Shown here piece after piece: positions 16,087 through 24,587 of a stretch of DNA of 31,704 nt (position 1 is the stretch's first letter; every line of letters starts with the position of its first letter). The notes beneath the pieces were generated by a model. It was not told where the DNA came from and did no database searches. It worked only from the letters and a program-made list of their open reading frames with translations. The position numbers were made by a program, and so were the translations under genes. Source of the stretch: WHSW01 sp035296705 (GTDB lineage Bacteria > Actinomycetota > Thermoleophilia > Solirubrobacterales > 70-9); the NCBI GenBank assembly GCA_035296705.1, contig DATHAL010000033.1, positions 1-31,704 of the forward strand, read 5' to 3'.

Positions 16087-17094
16087 TCAGCCGAGCAGGG
16101 CCGCCGGCGCCGCGCGCATCGTCGCCCGCGCCTCGCCGAAGGTGACCAGGCGGCCGCTGGGCGTATCGATCAGCTTCAACCGCGGACAGCGAAGGCTGTC
16201 GCGCAGCGTCAACACGGGGACCTGGTGGAAGACGGGATTCTCGTCGTGTGCCGCCTGGAGGTTGTAGTTCGGCACCTTCGCGCTCAGGTGGTGGACGTGG
16301 TGGAGGCCGATGTTGCCGCTGAAGAACTGAAGCGGCTGCGGGAGCTTCAGATGCGAGCTCCCGCGGAGCGCCGCATCCGAGTAGCTCCAGCGCTCGCCCG
16401 TCTCCCAGTAGACGTCCTCGAACTGGTGCTGGACATAAAAGAGCCAGACGCCGGCCGCGGCAGCAAGGTAGGCGGCGGGCAGCTGCACCAGCATGAACTC
16501 CTTCCAACCGAGGAGGAGGCACAGCGCGGCGATCGAGACGCCGAGCGCGAGATTGGTGAGCAGGACGCTGTTGCGAAGGCGGCTGCGCTTCCCGCCCGGC
16601 GCGAGCCGCGGCGCGATCATCAGGGAGTAGACCGGCCCGAGCCCGAACATCACCAACGGGCTGCGGAAGAGCCGGTATCCGAGACGCCCGCGCCAACCCT
16701 TCGCGTAGTACTCGTCGACCGTCAGGGTGGGCACGTCGCCGGTACCGCGGCGGTCGAGATCGCCGGCGCTGCCGTGGTGCACCGCGTGGTCGTGGCGCCA
16801 ATTCGAGAACGGCTGCCAGACCAGCAAGGCGCAGAGCCGCCCGCACCAGCGGTTGCTCCGCTTGTCGCCGAAGAACGAGCCATGCCCGCAGTCGTGGAAG
16901 ACGATGAACGTCCGCAGCAGGAATCCAGCCGTCGGAATCGCGAGCGCGAGCACGACGAGGACGGATACCTGGTCATACAGCGCGTACATGAGCGCCGTGA
17001 GCCCGACGTACGGAACCACGGACGTCGCGAGATCGAGCAGGGCGCGCCCAAGACGCGCCTTTTCGTACGTAGATAGATCAACGCCTCGTGCCAT
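16087..17094 (-). CDS. Membrane fatty acid desaturase
   Basis: A 335-residue integral membrane di-iron desaturase. The three His boxes are present: HDCGH (residues 67-71), HDHAVHH (101-107) and HHVHH in GLHHVHHLSAKVPNY, plus QHQFED typical of acyl-lipid omega-type desaturases. Several hydrophobic stretches lie before and between the boxes. An ATG at 17094 with GAAAGG just upstream is preferred; a GTG at 17112 in the same frame would add six residues. It would introduce a double bond into membrane-lipid acyl chains, consistent with the fatty acid synthase operon about 2 kb away, although they are separate transcription units. Substrate position is not determinable. Confidence 0.9.
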   Translation of the reverse strand: MARGVDLSTYEKARLGRALLDLATSVVPYVGLTALMYALYDQVSVLVVLALAIPTAGFLLRTFIVFHDCGHGSFFGDKRSNRWCGRLCALLVWQPFSNWRHDHAVHHGSAGDLDRRGTGDVPTLTVDEYYAKGWRGRLGYRLFRSPLVMFGLGPVYSLMIAPRLAPGGKRSRLRNSVLLTNLALGVSIAALCLLLGWKEFMLVQLPAAYLAAAAGVWLFYVQHQFEDVYWETGERWSYSDAALRGSSHLKLPQPLQFFSGNIGLHHVHHLSAKVPNYNLQAAHDENPVFHQVPVLTLRDSLRCPRLKLIDTPSGRLVTFGEARATMRAAPAALLG

Positions 17095-17227
17095 CTGCCT
17101 TTCGTCGCTCACTTCCGTGGTCGGCCGCGTAAACGGCGGTGGTTAGGTGACCCTCAGGCGCGATCCACTCTAAGGGTTTTGATCGCCGTTTGTTGAAGAA
17201 CTTCGGAACGGACTGCCCGCGGCCCAT

Positions 17228-17233
17228 CAGACT
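17228..17233 (+). promoter_or_regulatory. -10 box of the chromate transporter gene (leaderless)
   Basis: CAGACT, 8 nt, then ATG 17242. The first base differs from the T of the consensus, so support is modest. Confidence 0.4.
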
Positions 17234-17241
17234 GGCGCTCG

Positions 17242-18366
17242 ATGGCGGACCCGCCGCTCGCGATCTTCAGACGCTTCCTGCACTTCGGGCTCCTCGCCTG
17301 GGGTGGCCCCGCGGCGCAGATCGCGATGATCAAGCGCGAGTGCGTCGACGAGGAGGGCTGGGTCGACGAGGAGACCTTCCGCAAGACCCTCGCCGTCTAC
17401 CAGGTGCTGCCGGGACCCGAGGCGCACGAGCTCTGCGTCTACTTCGGCCGCATCCGCGGCGGCAAGCTGGGCGCGCTCGCGGCCGGGCTCGGCTTCATGC
17501 TCCCCGGGTTCGTGCTCATGCTGGGCCTCTCGATCCTGTACGTCGAGGCCGGGCTCTCACACGAGCTCGACGAGCTCTTCTACGGGCTCGCCGCCGCGGT
17601 CGCCGCCCTGATCGCCCGCGCCTGCGTCCGGCTCGGGAGCTCGTTCGTCACCGACCTGCCGCTCGCGCTGATTGCGATCGGCGCCTTCGCGCTCACGCAC
17701 TTCACGTCCGCGAGCTTCGTCCTCGTGCTGGCCGGCGCAGGGCTCCTGTACGAGCTGCGCGTAAACGGCGCCCGCATCGTGCGGATCGGCGCCCCCGCAA
17801 TCGCGGCCGTCGCCGTGCCGGTGATCACCGTCTCGCTCACGGCGGCAATCTTTTTCGAGGGGCTGAAGGCGGGCCTGCTCACGTTCGGCGGCGCCTACAC
17901 GGTGATCCCCTTCCTCCAGGAGTCCGCCGTGAACGGCCACGGCTGGCTCACCGACCAGCAGTTCGTCGACGGGCTCGCCATCGGCGGCGTGCTGCCGGCG
18001 CCGCTGATCATCTTCTCGACGTTCGTCGGCTACGTCGCGGGCGGCCTGCCGGGCGGCATCGCGATGACCGTCGGCATCTTCCTGCCGGCCTTCCTGTTTC
18101 CGATCTTCCTCCACCGCCAGCTTGTCGCGATCGCCGACAACCCGCGGGTCCGGCCGTTCCTGCTCGGCGTCGCCGCGGGAGTCATCGGCCTGATCGCCGC
18201 CGTCGGCGTCGACATCGTCGAAACGAGCGTCGTCGACCTGCCCACCGCCGTGCTCGCGATCGCGGCGTTCGCCGCGCTCACCCGCTGGCACGCGAAGACG
18301 ACCGTTCTGTGGGTCGTGCTGGCGTGCGGCGCCGTCGGCACGCTGCTTCAGGCGACGGTCGTCTGA
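17242..18366 (+). CDS. chrA: Chromate efflux transporter ChrA (two-domain)
   Basis: A 374-residue polytopic membrane protein with two homologous CHR halves. The first half opens FLHFGLLAWGGPAAQIAMIK and contains YQVLPGPEAHELCVYFGRIRGG; the second opens FFEGLKAGLLTFGGAYTVIPF and continues with GVLPAPLIIFSTFVGYVAGG. These GGP/FGG and LPGP/LPAP signatures define the family. The protein exports chromate using the proton-motive force and confers resistance in studied members; whether chromate is the natural substrate here is not certain. It is divergent from the desaturase gene across about 150 bp. Confidence 0.94.
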   Translation: MADPPLAIFRRFLHFGLLAWGGPAAQIAMIKRECVDEEGWVDEETFRKTLAVYQVLPGPEAHELCVYFGRIRGGKLGALAAGLGFMLPGFVLMLGLSILYVEAGLSHELDELFYGLAAAVAALIARACVRLGSSFVTDLPLALIAIGAFALTHFTSASFVLVLAGAGLLYELRVNGARIVRIGAPAIAAVAVPVITVSLTAAIFFEGLKAGLLTFGGAYTVIPFLQESAVNGHGWLTDQQFVDGLAIGGVLPAPLIIFSTFVGYVAGGLPGGIAMTVGIFLPAFLFPIFLHRQLVAIADNPRVRPFLLGVAAGVIGLIAAVGVDIVETSVVDLPTAVLAIAAFAALTRWHAKTTVLWVVLACGAVGTLLQATVV

Positions 18367-18401
18367 ACGGGCGGGATCTCCACGTGCTACGCACACCAGG
18401 C

Positions 18402-18407
18402 TAGGCT
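18402..18407 (+). promoter_or_regulatory. -10 box of the SRPBCC gene (leaderless)
   Basis: TAGGCT, 6 nt, then GTG 18414. Confidence 0.5.
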
Positions 18408-18413
18408 CCGGCG

Positions 18414-18857
18414 GTGGCCATCGAGGGCTCAGCGAGCACGGAGATCGAGGCGGCGATCGCCGAGGTCTTCGCCGTCGCCGCCGACGTCGAGGGCTCGCCG
18501 CGCTGGCAGCCCGAGATCAAGGCCGCCGAGTGCCTCGACCGCGACTCCGCGGGCCGCCAGGTCCTCGTCCGCACCGAGACCGACGCCAAGGTCCGGACGC
18601 TGACCTCGACGCTTCGGTTCAGCTATGAGGAGCCGACGGCCATTCGCTGGGAGCAGACGGACGGCGATCTCAAATCCGTGCGCGGGAGCTGGGAACTCGA
18701 GGAGCTGGGTGCGAGCCGAACCCGCGCCACCTACCGGATGGAGGTCGACCTCGGCCGAATGCTCGGCATGGTGATCCGCGGCCCGCTCGTCGGCGTCCTG
18801 CGCGGACAGATCATCGAGTCGATGCCCGGGAAGCTGAAGGGGTTCGTCGAGGGCTAG
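18414..18857 (+). CDS. SRPBCC-fold (polyketide cyclase / Coq10-like) protein
   Basis: A 147-residue START/Bet v1-like protein. The N-terminal EGSASTEIEAAIAEVFAVAA followed by VEGSPRWQPEIKAAE is the usual beta-strand, helix and loop opening, and the C-terminal MPGKLKGFVEG is the long terminal helix. Such proteins bind hydrophobic ligands in a deep pocket and include lipid- and quinone-binding members. The start is GTG at 18414 behind a TAGGCT box. The stop is 3 nt from that of convergent fabI. A lipid-related role would suit the neighbourhood but is only an inference. Confidence 0.85.
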   Translation: MAIEGSASTEIEAAIAEVFAVAADVEGSPRWQPEIKAAECLDRDSAGRQVLVRTETDAKVRTLTSTLRFSYEEPTAIRWEQTDGDLKSVRGSWELEELGASRTRATYRMEVDLGRMLGMVIRGPLVGVLRGQIIESMPGKLKGFVEG

Positions 18858-18860
18858 GCG

Positions 18861-19697
18861 CTACGCGCGCTCGCCCGCCGCAGCGGGCACCTGACCGTTC
18901 ACCGGCTGCGAGCCGCGCCGCCCCGCGCCCGGCGCACCGATCGCGTGGAAGCCGCCGTCGACGTGGAGGATCTCGCCGGTGACCCCGCTCGCCCAATCCG
19001 AGAGCAGGAAGCAGACAGCCCTGGCGACGGGGTCCGGGTTGGACTCGTCCCACCCGAGCGGCGCCGCCTCGCCCCAGGCACCAGCGAGGTCGCCGAAGCC
19101 GGGAATGCCGCCCGCAGCCGCGGTCTCGATCGGTCCGGCGGAGACGAGGTTGACGCGGATCCCGCGCGGACCGAGGTCGCGCGCCAGGTAGCGGGCCGTG
19201 GACTCGAGCGCCGCCTTCGCCACGCCCATCCAGTCGTAGGACGGCCAGGCGAGCGAGGCGTCGAAATCGAGCCCGACGATCCCGCCGCCGCTCTCGCGCT
19301 CGAGCAGGCCGGCCAGGTGGCGGCCGAGGGCCTGAAGGGAATAGGCGCTGGTGCGGAAGGCCTGCGCCGCGCTCTCGTAGCCGGTCTCTAAAAAAGCGCC
19401 GCCGAGCGCGTCCTCCGGCGCGTAGGCAATCGCGTGGAGGACGCCGTCGAGCCCGCCCCAGCGGGACTCGAGCTCGTCGGCGACTCCGGCGAGGTCAGCT
19501 TCGCTGTTGACGTCGAGCTCGAGCACGTCGGGCGGCTCCGGAAGCCGCTTCGCGGCGCGCTCGGTGAGCCGACGGGAGCGACCGAACCCGGTCAGCACCA
19601 CCTCGGCCCCGGCGAGCTGCGCCTCGCGAGCGACCGCGAAGGCGATGCTCTTGCGCGTCATCACGCCGGTGATCAGGAGCTTTCGGCCCTCGAGCAT
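18861..19697 (-). CDS. fabI: Enoyl-[acyl-carrier-protein] reductase, FabI/InhA-like
   Basis: A 278-residue short-chain dehydrogenase of the enoyl-ACP reductase class, which performs the last reduction of each elongation cycle. The catalytic pair is Tyr154 and Lys161 (YDWMGVAKAALES). LLITGVMTRKSIAF, LTGFGRSRRL and GWDESNPDPVA resemble mycobacterial InhA more than E. coli FabI. The start is ATG 19697, whose A is shared with the TGA stop of maoC (TGATG), indicating translational coupling. It is the last gene of the fatty acid operon. The C-terminal tail after HAIGAP (about 20 residues) is longer than in InhA. Confidence 0.94.
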   Translation of the reverse strand: MLEGRKLLITGVMTRKSIAFAVAREAQLAGAEVVLTGFGRSRRLTERAAKRLPEPPDVLELDVNSEADLAGVADELESRWGGLDGVLHAIAYAPEDALGGAFLETGYESAAQAFRTSAYSLQALGRHLAGLLERESGGGIVGLDFDASLAWPSYDWMGVAKAALESTARYLARDLGPRGIRVNLVSAGPIETAAAGGIPGFGDLAGAWGEAAPLGWDESNPDPVARAVCFLLSDWASGVTGEILHVDGGFHAIGAPGAGRRGSQPVNGQVPAAAGERA

Positions 19698-20227
19698 CAG
19701 ATCAGCACCCCGCCCTCGGTGACCGGCGAGAGGTCGATGTCGGCGGCGGTCAGCGGCCGGCCGCCGTTCGGAGACGGCTCCCGCCTCTCTCGCCGCCACA
19801 GCGCCTCGACGGTGGCGCGCGCGAGCAGGCGCTCGTCCGCGTCGCGGACCCGCAGCGCGAGCTCGACCAGGCCATGCTCGTCGTCGAGCGCCTTGAGCGC
19901 GGCGATCTCGGCCTCGACGCGGATCGTCGTCCCGATCGGCACCGGGCGCTTGAAGACCACGTTGCGGATCCCGCGCAGGGCGACGACCCGGTCCGGGTCG
20001 ATCGGCAGCAGGCCGAGCGCGTAGGAGAGGACGAGCATCCCATGGGCGATCCGCTCGCCGAACGAGCTCTCGGCGGCCCATGCGACATCGGCGTGCTGCG
20101 GGTGCCAGTCACCGGTCAGCGCCGAGAACGAGACCAGATCCGATTCGGTGATCGTCCGGCCGCGCGAGCGCACCCTGGCGCCCTGCTCGAGCCGGTCGAA
20201 GTCGAGCGAGAACGGCGCTTCGATCAT
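19697..20227 (-). CDS. MaoC-like hot-dog dehydratase, probable 3-hydroxyacyl-ACP dehydratase
   Basis: A 176-residue single hot-dog protein. The hydratase-2 motif is complete: FSALTGDWHPQHAD with Asp40 and His45 as catalytic pair, followed by FGERIAHGMLVLS. No FabZ or FabA gene is present in this operon, so by position it should dehydrate the 3-hydroxyacyl-ACP, analogous to mycobacterial HadB. This is inference; R-specific enoyl-CoA hydratases share the motif. The start ATG overlaps the stop of the SGNH gene by 4 nt (ATGA) and the stop overlaps fabI by 1 nt. A polar C-terminal extension follows the barrel. Confidence 0.88.
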   Translation of the reverse strand: MIEAPFSLDFDRLEQGARVRSRGRTITESDLVSFSALTGDWHPQHADVAWAAESSFGERIAHGMLVLSYALGLLPIDPDRVVALRGIRNVVFKRPVPIGTTIRVEAEIAALKALDDEHGLVELALRVRDADERLLARATVEALWRRERREPSPNGGRPLTAADIDLSPVTEGGVLI

Positions 20228-20901
20228 GTCTCCTCCTCCTCTTCGTCCGTGATTCCCAGGAGGCGGGCGAACGCCGCCGCCGCCTGGGCGTGGCCTGCGG
20301 CCGACGGATGCAGCCCGTCGGCGATGAAGTTCGACGCGTCGGCGAGGCCGGGGTGCCGCGCCACCTCGATGTAGGGGACTTCGTGCGTGTCGGCGACCGC
20401 GCGCGTCGCGGCGTTGAAGCGCACAATGCCGCGTTCGAGGCGGCGTCGCGTGCGAGGGCCGAGCTCGAGGAAGTCCCAGCGCTCTGGAGCGGTCGCCGTG
20501 ACGATCCGGACGGCGGGCAGCGCCTCGCGCAGCCGCCGAAAGATCCCGGCCAGCCGTCTCGCGTAAGCGTGCGCGTCGGGGCGAACCGAGAAGAGCACGT
20601 CGTTCGCGCCGCAGATCACCGTTGCCAGATCCGGCTCGAGCTGGAGCGCCGGCCCGAGCTGGTCGAACACGGCCTCGCTCGTCGCCCCATCGACCGCCAA
20701 GTTGCGGTAGACGAGCCCGGGCTCGCGTTCCGCGAGCGTCGCGGCGAGCCGGTCCGCCCAGCTCTCCCCCGGCGCGCAGCCCTTCCCGGCGGTGAAGCTG
20801 TCGCCGAGCGCGGCGAACGAGCGGATCGCCGGCGGAGCGGGATGGGGCTCCGGTGGGCGCAATGCGCGAGCGATCTCCGCGAACGGATCGAGCTCGGTCA
20901 T
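20224..20901 (-). CDS. SGNH/GDSL hydrolase inside the fatty acid operon
   Basis: A 225-residue esterase-fold protein. Block I is GDSFTAG with Ser35, block II contains DGATSE, block III is GAND with Asn100, and block V is DGLHP with Asp195 and His198, so the catalytic residues are complete. There is no signal peptide, so it should act in the cytoplasm. ATG 20901 is chosen: it has GGAGAG five nt upstream and overlaps the accD stop by 4 nt (ATGA). It also overlaps maoC by 4 nt. The placement suggests a TesA-like thioesterase acting on acyl-ACP or acyl-CoA, but SGNH proteins are broad and this is unproven. The acidic tail EEEEET is unusual. Confidence 0.9.
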   Translation of the reverse strand: MTELDPFAEIARALRPPEPHPAPPAIRSFAALGDSFTAGKGCAPGESWADRLAATLAEREPGLVYRNLAVDGATSEAVFDQLGPALQLEPDLATVICGANDVLFSVRPDAHAYARRLAGIFRRLREALPAVRIVTATAPERWDFLELGPRTRRRLERGIVRFNAATRAVADTHEVPYIEVARHPGLADASNFIADGLHPSAAGHAQAAAAFARLLGITDEEEEET

Positions 20902-22325
20902 CGTCTCTCCAGGCTGGTGAGCGCCCACGCCAGCCGGTCGCGCGTTTCGATCGGCTCGATGACCTCATCGACGTAGCCGCTCGCCGCGGCGGCGTTCGCG
21001 GTCAGGTGCTCGGCCGCATAAGCGGAGGTCAGCTCCTCCAGCAGGCTGCCGTCGCCGTCCTCGGCCAGGCGCCGCCGGTGGACGACCCCGACCGCCTGCC
21101 CCGCGGCCATGATCCCGATCTCGGCGCCGGGCCAGGCGAAGACCATGTCGGCGCCGAGGTCCTTCGAGTTCATCGTGATCACCGCGCCGCCATACGCCTT
21201 TCGGAGCACGACCGTGACCCGCGGGACGCTCGCTCCGGCGAACGCCCGTAGAAGCGAGGCGCCGTGGCGGATCACCCCGGCCTGCTCCTGGCGTCGGCCG
21301 GGCATGAATCCCGGCGTGTCCACTAAGACGACGAGCGGCAGGCCGAAGCGCTCACACGCGCTCACGAAGAGCGCCCCCTTCTCGGCCGCCTGCGCGTCGA
21401 TCACGCCGCCGAGCCGGCGCGGCTGGTTGGCGATCACGCCGACCGCGCGCCCGTCGATCCGGGCGAAGGCCGTGACCATGTTGCGCGCCCAGTGCGAGGA
21501 GAGCTCGAGCAGGTGGCCCCGGTCGGCGAGCGCCGCGATCACCTCGCGGACGTCGTAGACGCGCCGCGCCTCAGTCGGAACCGGGAGCGAGGGGTCGGCC
21601 GTCTCCTCGAGCGGCGTGGCAAGCAGTGGCGGCTCCTCGCCCAGCGCGCTCGGCAGGTGGCCGAGGAGCTCGCGCGCCGCGTGCGCCGCGGCGAGCTCGT
21701 CCGGGACCACGACGTGGCAGACGCCGTTTCGCTCGTGTATCCGCGGCCCGCCGAGTTCCTCCATCGAGACCTCCTCGCCGAGCGCCTCGCGCACGACGCG
21801 CGGGCCGGTGAGGAACATCCGGGCGCGATCGGTCATCACGACGAAGTCCGTGAGCGCCGGCGAGTACGCGCCGCCACCCGCCGAGATTCCGGAGACCACG
21901 GTCACCTGGGGCACGCGGCCGGAGAGCCGGACGCTCTCCCGGAAGATCCGCCCGTAGCCGGCGAGCGACGCGTGGCCCTCCTGAAGCCGGGCGCCGCCGG
22001 ACTCGACGAAGCCGACCACGGGCGTGCCCGACTGGCCCGCGAGCTGCATCACCCGGACGATCGTCTCGGCGTGCGCGGCGCCAAGCGAGCCGCCCATGAA
22101 GCTCGGATCCTCCGAGTAGCAGAACACCGGCCGGCCACCGACCGTCCCGGCGCCGGCGAGGACCCCGTCGCCGGGCACAGCCCGATCCCCCACGCCGGCG
22201 GAGATCACGCCGGTGCGAAGGGGTCGGAAGCTGCCCCGGTCACAGAGCGCCTCCAGCCGCTCGCGCGGCTCCAGCCGCTCCTGAGCTTCGACGGCGGCGG
22301 GCGGCTTGGCGAGCGCGATCGTCAC
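20898..22325 (-). CDS. accD: Acyl-CoA carboxylase carboxyltransferase subunit (AccD/PccB type)
   Basis: A 475-residue carboxyltransferase of the single-chain beta-subunit type, with both crotonase-like halves. N-terminal half: VVGFVESGGARLQEGHASL, then SGISAGGGAYSPALTDFVVM. C-terminal half: LVVLVDTPGFMPGRRQEQ, then RKAYGGAVITMNSKDLGADM. It lacks the zinc finger of E. coli AccD. In the operon it should make malonyl-CoA for FabD, with biotin carboxylase and carrier subunits supplied elsewhere; propionyl-CoA carboxylase activity cannot be excluded. The GTG start 22325 overlaps the fabF stop and follows GGAGG by 8 nt. An upstream extension of the open frame to 23093 is only antisense shadow of fabF. 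Confidence 0.93.
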   Translation of the reverse strand: MTIALAKPPAAVEAQERLEPRERLEALCDRGSFRPLRTGVISAGVGDRAVPGDGVLAGAGTVGGRPVFCYSEDPSFMGGSLGAAHAETIVRVMQLAGQSGTPVVGFVESGGARLQEGHASLAGYGRIFRESVRLSGRVPQVTVVSGISAGGGAYSPALTDFVVMTDRARMFLTGPRVVREALGEEVSMEELGGPRIHERNGVCHVVVPDELAAAHAARELLGHLPSALGEEPPLLATPLEETADPSLPVPTEARRVYDVREVIAALADRGHLLELSSHWARNMVTAFARIDGRAVGVIANQPRRLGGVIDAQAAEKGALFVSACERFGLPLVVLVDTPGFMPGRRQEQAGVIRHGASLLRAFAGASVPRVTVVLRKAYGGAVITMNSKDLGADMVFAWPGAEIGIMAAGQAVGVVHRRRLAEDGDGSLLEELTSAYAAEHLTANAAAASGYVDEVIEPIETRDRLAWALTSLERR

Positions 22326-23527
22326 TCCGCCGCCTCCACGCAGATGACGACGTTGTGGCCGCCGAACCCGAACGAGTTCGAGATCGCCACCGGCGCGCGG
22401 CCGTTCCGCTCGATCCGCTTCGCCTCGCCCGGGACGTAGTCGAGGTCGAGCCCCTCGTCGGGCTCCTCGTAGTTGAGCGTCGGGGGCGCCGTCGCGTCGC
22501 GGAGCGCGAGCGTCGTCGCGACGGCCTCGACCGCGCCGGCGGCGCCGAGCAGGTGGCCGATCGACGACTTGAGCGAGGAGACGGGGATCTCCACGGCGCG
22601 CTCGCCGAAGACGCGCTTCAGCGCCTCGGTCTCGGAGCGGTCGTTGAGCGGCGTCGAGGTGCCGTGCGCGTTCACGTACGCGACCTCGCCAGGCTCGATC
22701 TCGGCATCGCGAAGCGCGGCCTCGATGGCGCGCGCGGCGCCGTCGCCCTCGGGGTCGGGCGCCGTCAGATGGTAGGCGTCGGCCGTGGCGCCGTAGCCGA
22801 CGACGCGTCCGAGGATCGGCGCCTCGCGCTCCGCCGCCGACTCGGCGTCCTCGAGCACGAGAACGCCCGCACCCTCGGAGATGATGAAGCCGTCGCGGCG
22901 GCGGTCGAAGGGCCGCGAGATGCCGACCTTCGACGTGGCTCCCATCTTGTTGAACGCGGCGACCGCCAGGGGAGTGACCCCGGCCTCGGTACCGCCGACG
23001 ATGCAGGCCCTGGCGTCGCCGTGCTCGATCATGCGCATCCCCGCGCCGACCGCCTGCGCGCCCGCCGCGCAGGCCGAGACCGTGCCGTAGCACTCGCCCT
23101 TGAGACCATGGCGCATCGCCACGGCACCGGCGGCCGCGTTCGGCATCATCTGGGGGACGCAGAGCGGCGACATTGCCGCCTGCCCCCGCTCCTCCAGCAC
23201 CGTGTGCTGCTCCTCGATCGTGGCGATACCGCCGATCCCGGTGCCGATCACGCAGCCGACGTCGGTCCCGTCGTATGGGGATTCCTCCCCGTCCCAGCCG
23301 GCGTGCGAGAGTGCCTCCTGTGCGGCCGCGAGCGCGAACTGCGTGAAGCGATCCGCGCGCCGCGCCTCGCGGCGACTCAGATGATCGGTCGGGTCGAAGT
23401 CTGTGCAGCGGCCGACTCCCTCGGAGATCCCGGAGTCACCCGCGGACCAGCGCTCGATCAGCGTCGAGGCGCCCACCCCGAGCGGGGTGACGGCGCCGAC
23501 GCCCGTTATGACGACGTCGCGCGTCAA
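22322..23527 (-). CDS. fabF: 3-oxoacyl-ACP synthase II
   Basis: A 401-residue condensing enzyme that elongates acyl-ACP with malonyl-ACP. The catalytic triad is Cys153 (VSACAAG), His288 (VNAHGTSTPLND) and His325 (SSIGHLLGAAGA), all in family context. The start is TTG 23527, which overlaps the acpP stop by 4 nt (TTGA). Other near starts are less consistent with the family N-terminus RDVVITGVGAVTPLG. The length is typical. It follows acpP, giving the classical acpP-fabF pair. Confidence 0.96.
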   Translation of the reverse strand: MTRDVVITGVGAVTPLGVGASTLIERWSAGDSGISEGVGRCTDFDPTDHLSRREARRADRFTQFALAAAQEALSHAGWDGEESPYDGTDVGCVIGTGIGGIATIEEQHTVLEERGQAAMSPLCVPQMMPNAAAGAVAMRHGLKGECYGTVSACAAGAQAVGAGMRMIEHGDARACIVGGTEAGVTPLAVAAFNKMGATSKVGISRPFDRRRDGFIISEGAGVLVLEDAESAAEREAPILGRVVGYGATADAYHLTAPDPEGDGAARAIEAALRDAEIEPGEVAYVNAHGTSTPLNDRSETEALKRVFGERAVEIPVSSLKSSIGHLLGAAGAVEAVATTLALRDATAPPTLNYEEPDEGLDLDYVPGEAKRIERNGRAPVAISNSFGFGGHNVVICVEAAE

Positions 23528-23772
23528 GTGACCCTCGCCGAGACCAGGTCGATCACGTCGCCGACCGTCTTCACCTTGTCGAGGTCGGAGTCCTGGACCT
23601 CGACGCCGTACTCGTCCTCGACGATCTGCGCCAGCTCGACGAGGTCGAGCGAGTCGATGTCGAGGTCCTCGAAGCGCGCGTCCGGCGTCAGGTTCTCGCG
23701 CTCCTCGCCGAACTCGACGAGGGCGGAGATCACCCGTTCGGAGATCTGTTCCTTGCTCTGTGTCTCAGGCAT
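23524..23772 (-). CDS. acpP: Acyl carrier protein
   Basis: An 82-residue acidic carrier protein. The phosphopantetheine attachment Ser41 sits in DIDSLDLVELA, the standard DSL motif, followed by the helix EDEYGVEVQDSDLDKVKTV. ATG 23772 is preceded by AAAGGA with 8-nt spacing. It ends overlapping fabF and lies 35 nt after fabG. Confidence 0.97.
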   Translation of the reverse strand: MPETQSKEQISERVISALVEFGEERENLTPDARFEDLDIDSLDLVELAQIVEDEYGVEVQDSDLDKVKTVGDVIDLVSARVT

Positions 23773-23807
23773 CTCTGGGTTCCTTTCTGGTGTTTCGGTC
23801 GTGTCCG

Positions 23808-24587
23808 TCAAGCGGTCATGCCTCCGTCGACTGTCAGGGTCGCTCCGGTGACATACGAGGCCTCGGGCGAGGCGAGGAAGCCGATGCAGGCCGCCACCTC
23901 CTGCGGCGTTCCCGGCCTGCGAGCTGGAACGTGGTCGCCGAGGCTCGAGCCCACATCGCGAGTGAGCTCGGTCTCGATCAGGCCCGGCGCGACGGCGTTC
24001 ACCGTGACGCCGCGCCGCGCGACCTCGACGGCGACCGTCTTCGTGAACGCCACCAGCCCCGCCTTCGCCGCCGCGTAGTTCGCCTGCCCGGCGTTCGCGC
24101 GCTGGCCGACGACGGAGGCGACGTTGACGATCCGCCCGTACCGGGCGCGCATCATCCCTCCGAGCGCGCGGCGCGTGAGGCGGAACGCTGCGGTCAGGTT
24201 CGTGTCGAGGACGCGCTGCCATTCCTCGTCGCTGAGGCGCATCGAGAGGTTGTCGGCCGTGATTCCCGCGTTGTTAACGAGGACCAGCACCTTGCCGAGC
24301 TCGCCTTCCGCCTCGGCGAGCAGGCGTTCGGCCGCCTCCGGGTCGGTGACGTCGGCGCGGATCGGCACCGCCGCGCCGCCGGCGTCGGCGATCTCCGCCG
24401 CGACGGACTCGGCGCCCTCGGCGTCGGCCTTGAAGTTCACGACGACGGGGAGGCCCGCGGCGGCGAGCTCGCGCGCGGTCGCGGCGCCGATCCCGCGCGA
24501 GGCGCCGGTAACGAGCGCGCAGCCCTCGGCCGGCGGCGTCGCGCCCGCCGTCCGCGCAGGGGCCTCGGTGGTGCCGGCGGCGTTCAT
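23808..24587 (-). CDS. fabG: 3-oxoacyl-ACP reductase
   Basis: A 259-residue short-chain dehydrogenase that reduces 3-oxoacyl-ACP with NADPH. The cofactor motif GASRGIG is at residues 28-34, NNAG at 105-108, and the catalytic residues are Ser158, Tyr171 and Lys175 (ANYAAAKAGL). The N-terminus carries about 20 extra Ala/Pro/Thr-rich residues before the Rossmann strand. ATG 24587 overlaps the fabH stop by 4 nt and follows GGAGGGG. Its operon position fixes its role better than sequence alone would. Confidence 0.95.
   Translation of the reverse strand: MNAAGTTEAPARTAGATPPAEGCALVTGASRGIGAATARELAAAGLPVVVNFKADAEGAESVAAEIADAGGAAVPIRADVTDPEAAERLLAEAEGELGKVLVLVNNAGITADNLSMRLSDEEWQRVLDTNLTAAFRLTRRALGGMMRARYGRIVNVASVVGQRANAGQANYAAAKAGLVAFTKTVAVEVARRGVTVNAVAPGLIETELTRDVGSSLGDHVPARRPGTPQEVAACIGFLASPEASYVTGATLTVDGGMTA

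Noticed and set aside
20898..23093. Minus-strand 731-residue frame suggesting a longer AccD
   Set aside because: Upstream of GTG 22325 the frame is just fabF in another reading; the carboxyltransferase starts at the overlap with the fabF stop.
22355..23851. Plus-strand 498-residue open frame
   Set aside because: Antisense shadow of fabF and acpP; no recognisable motif.
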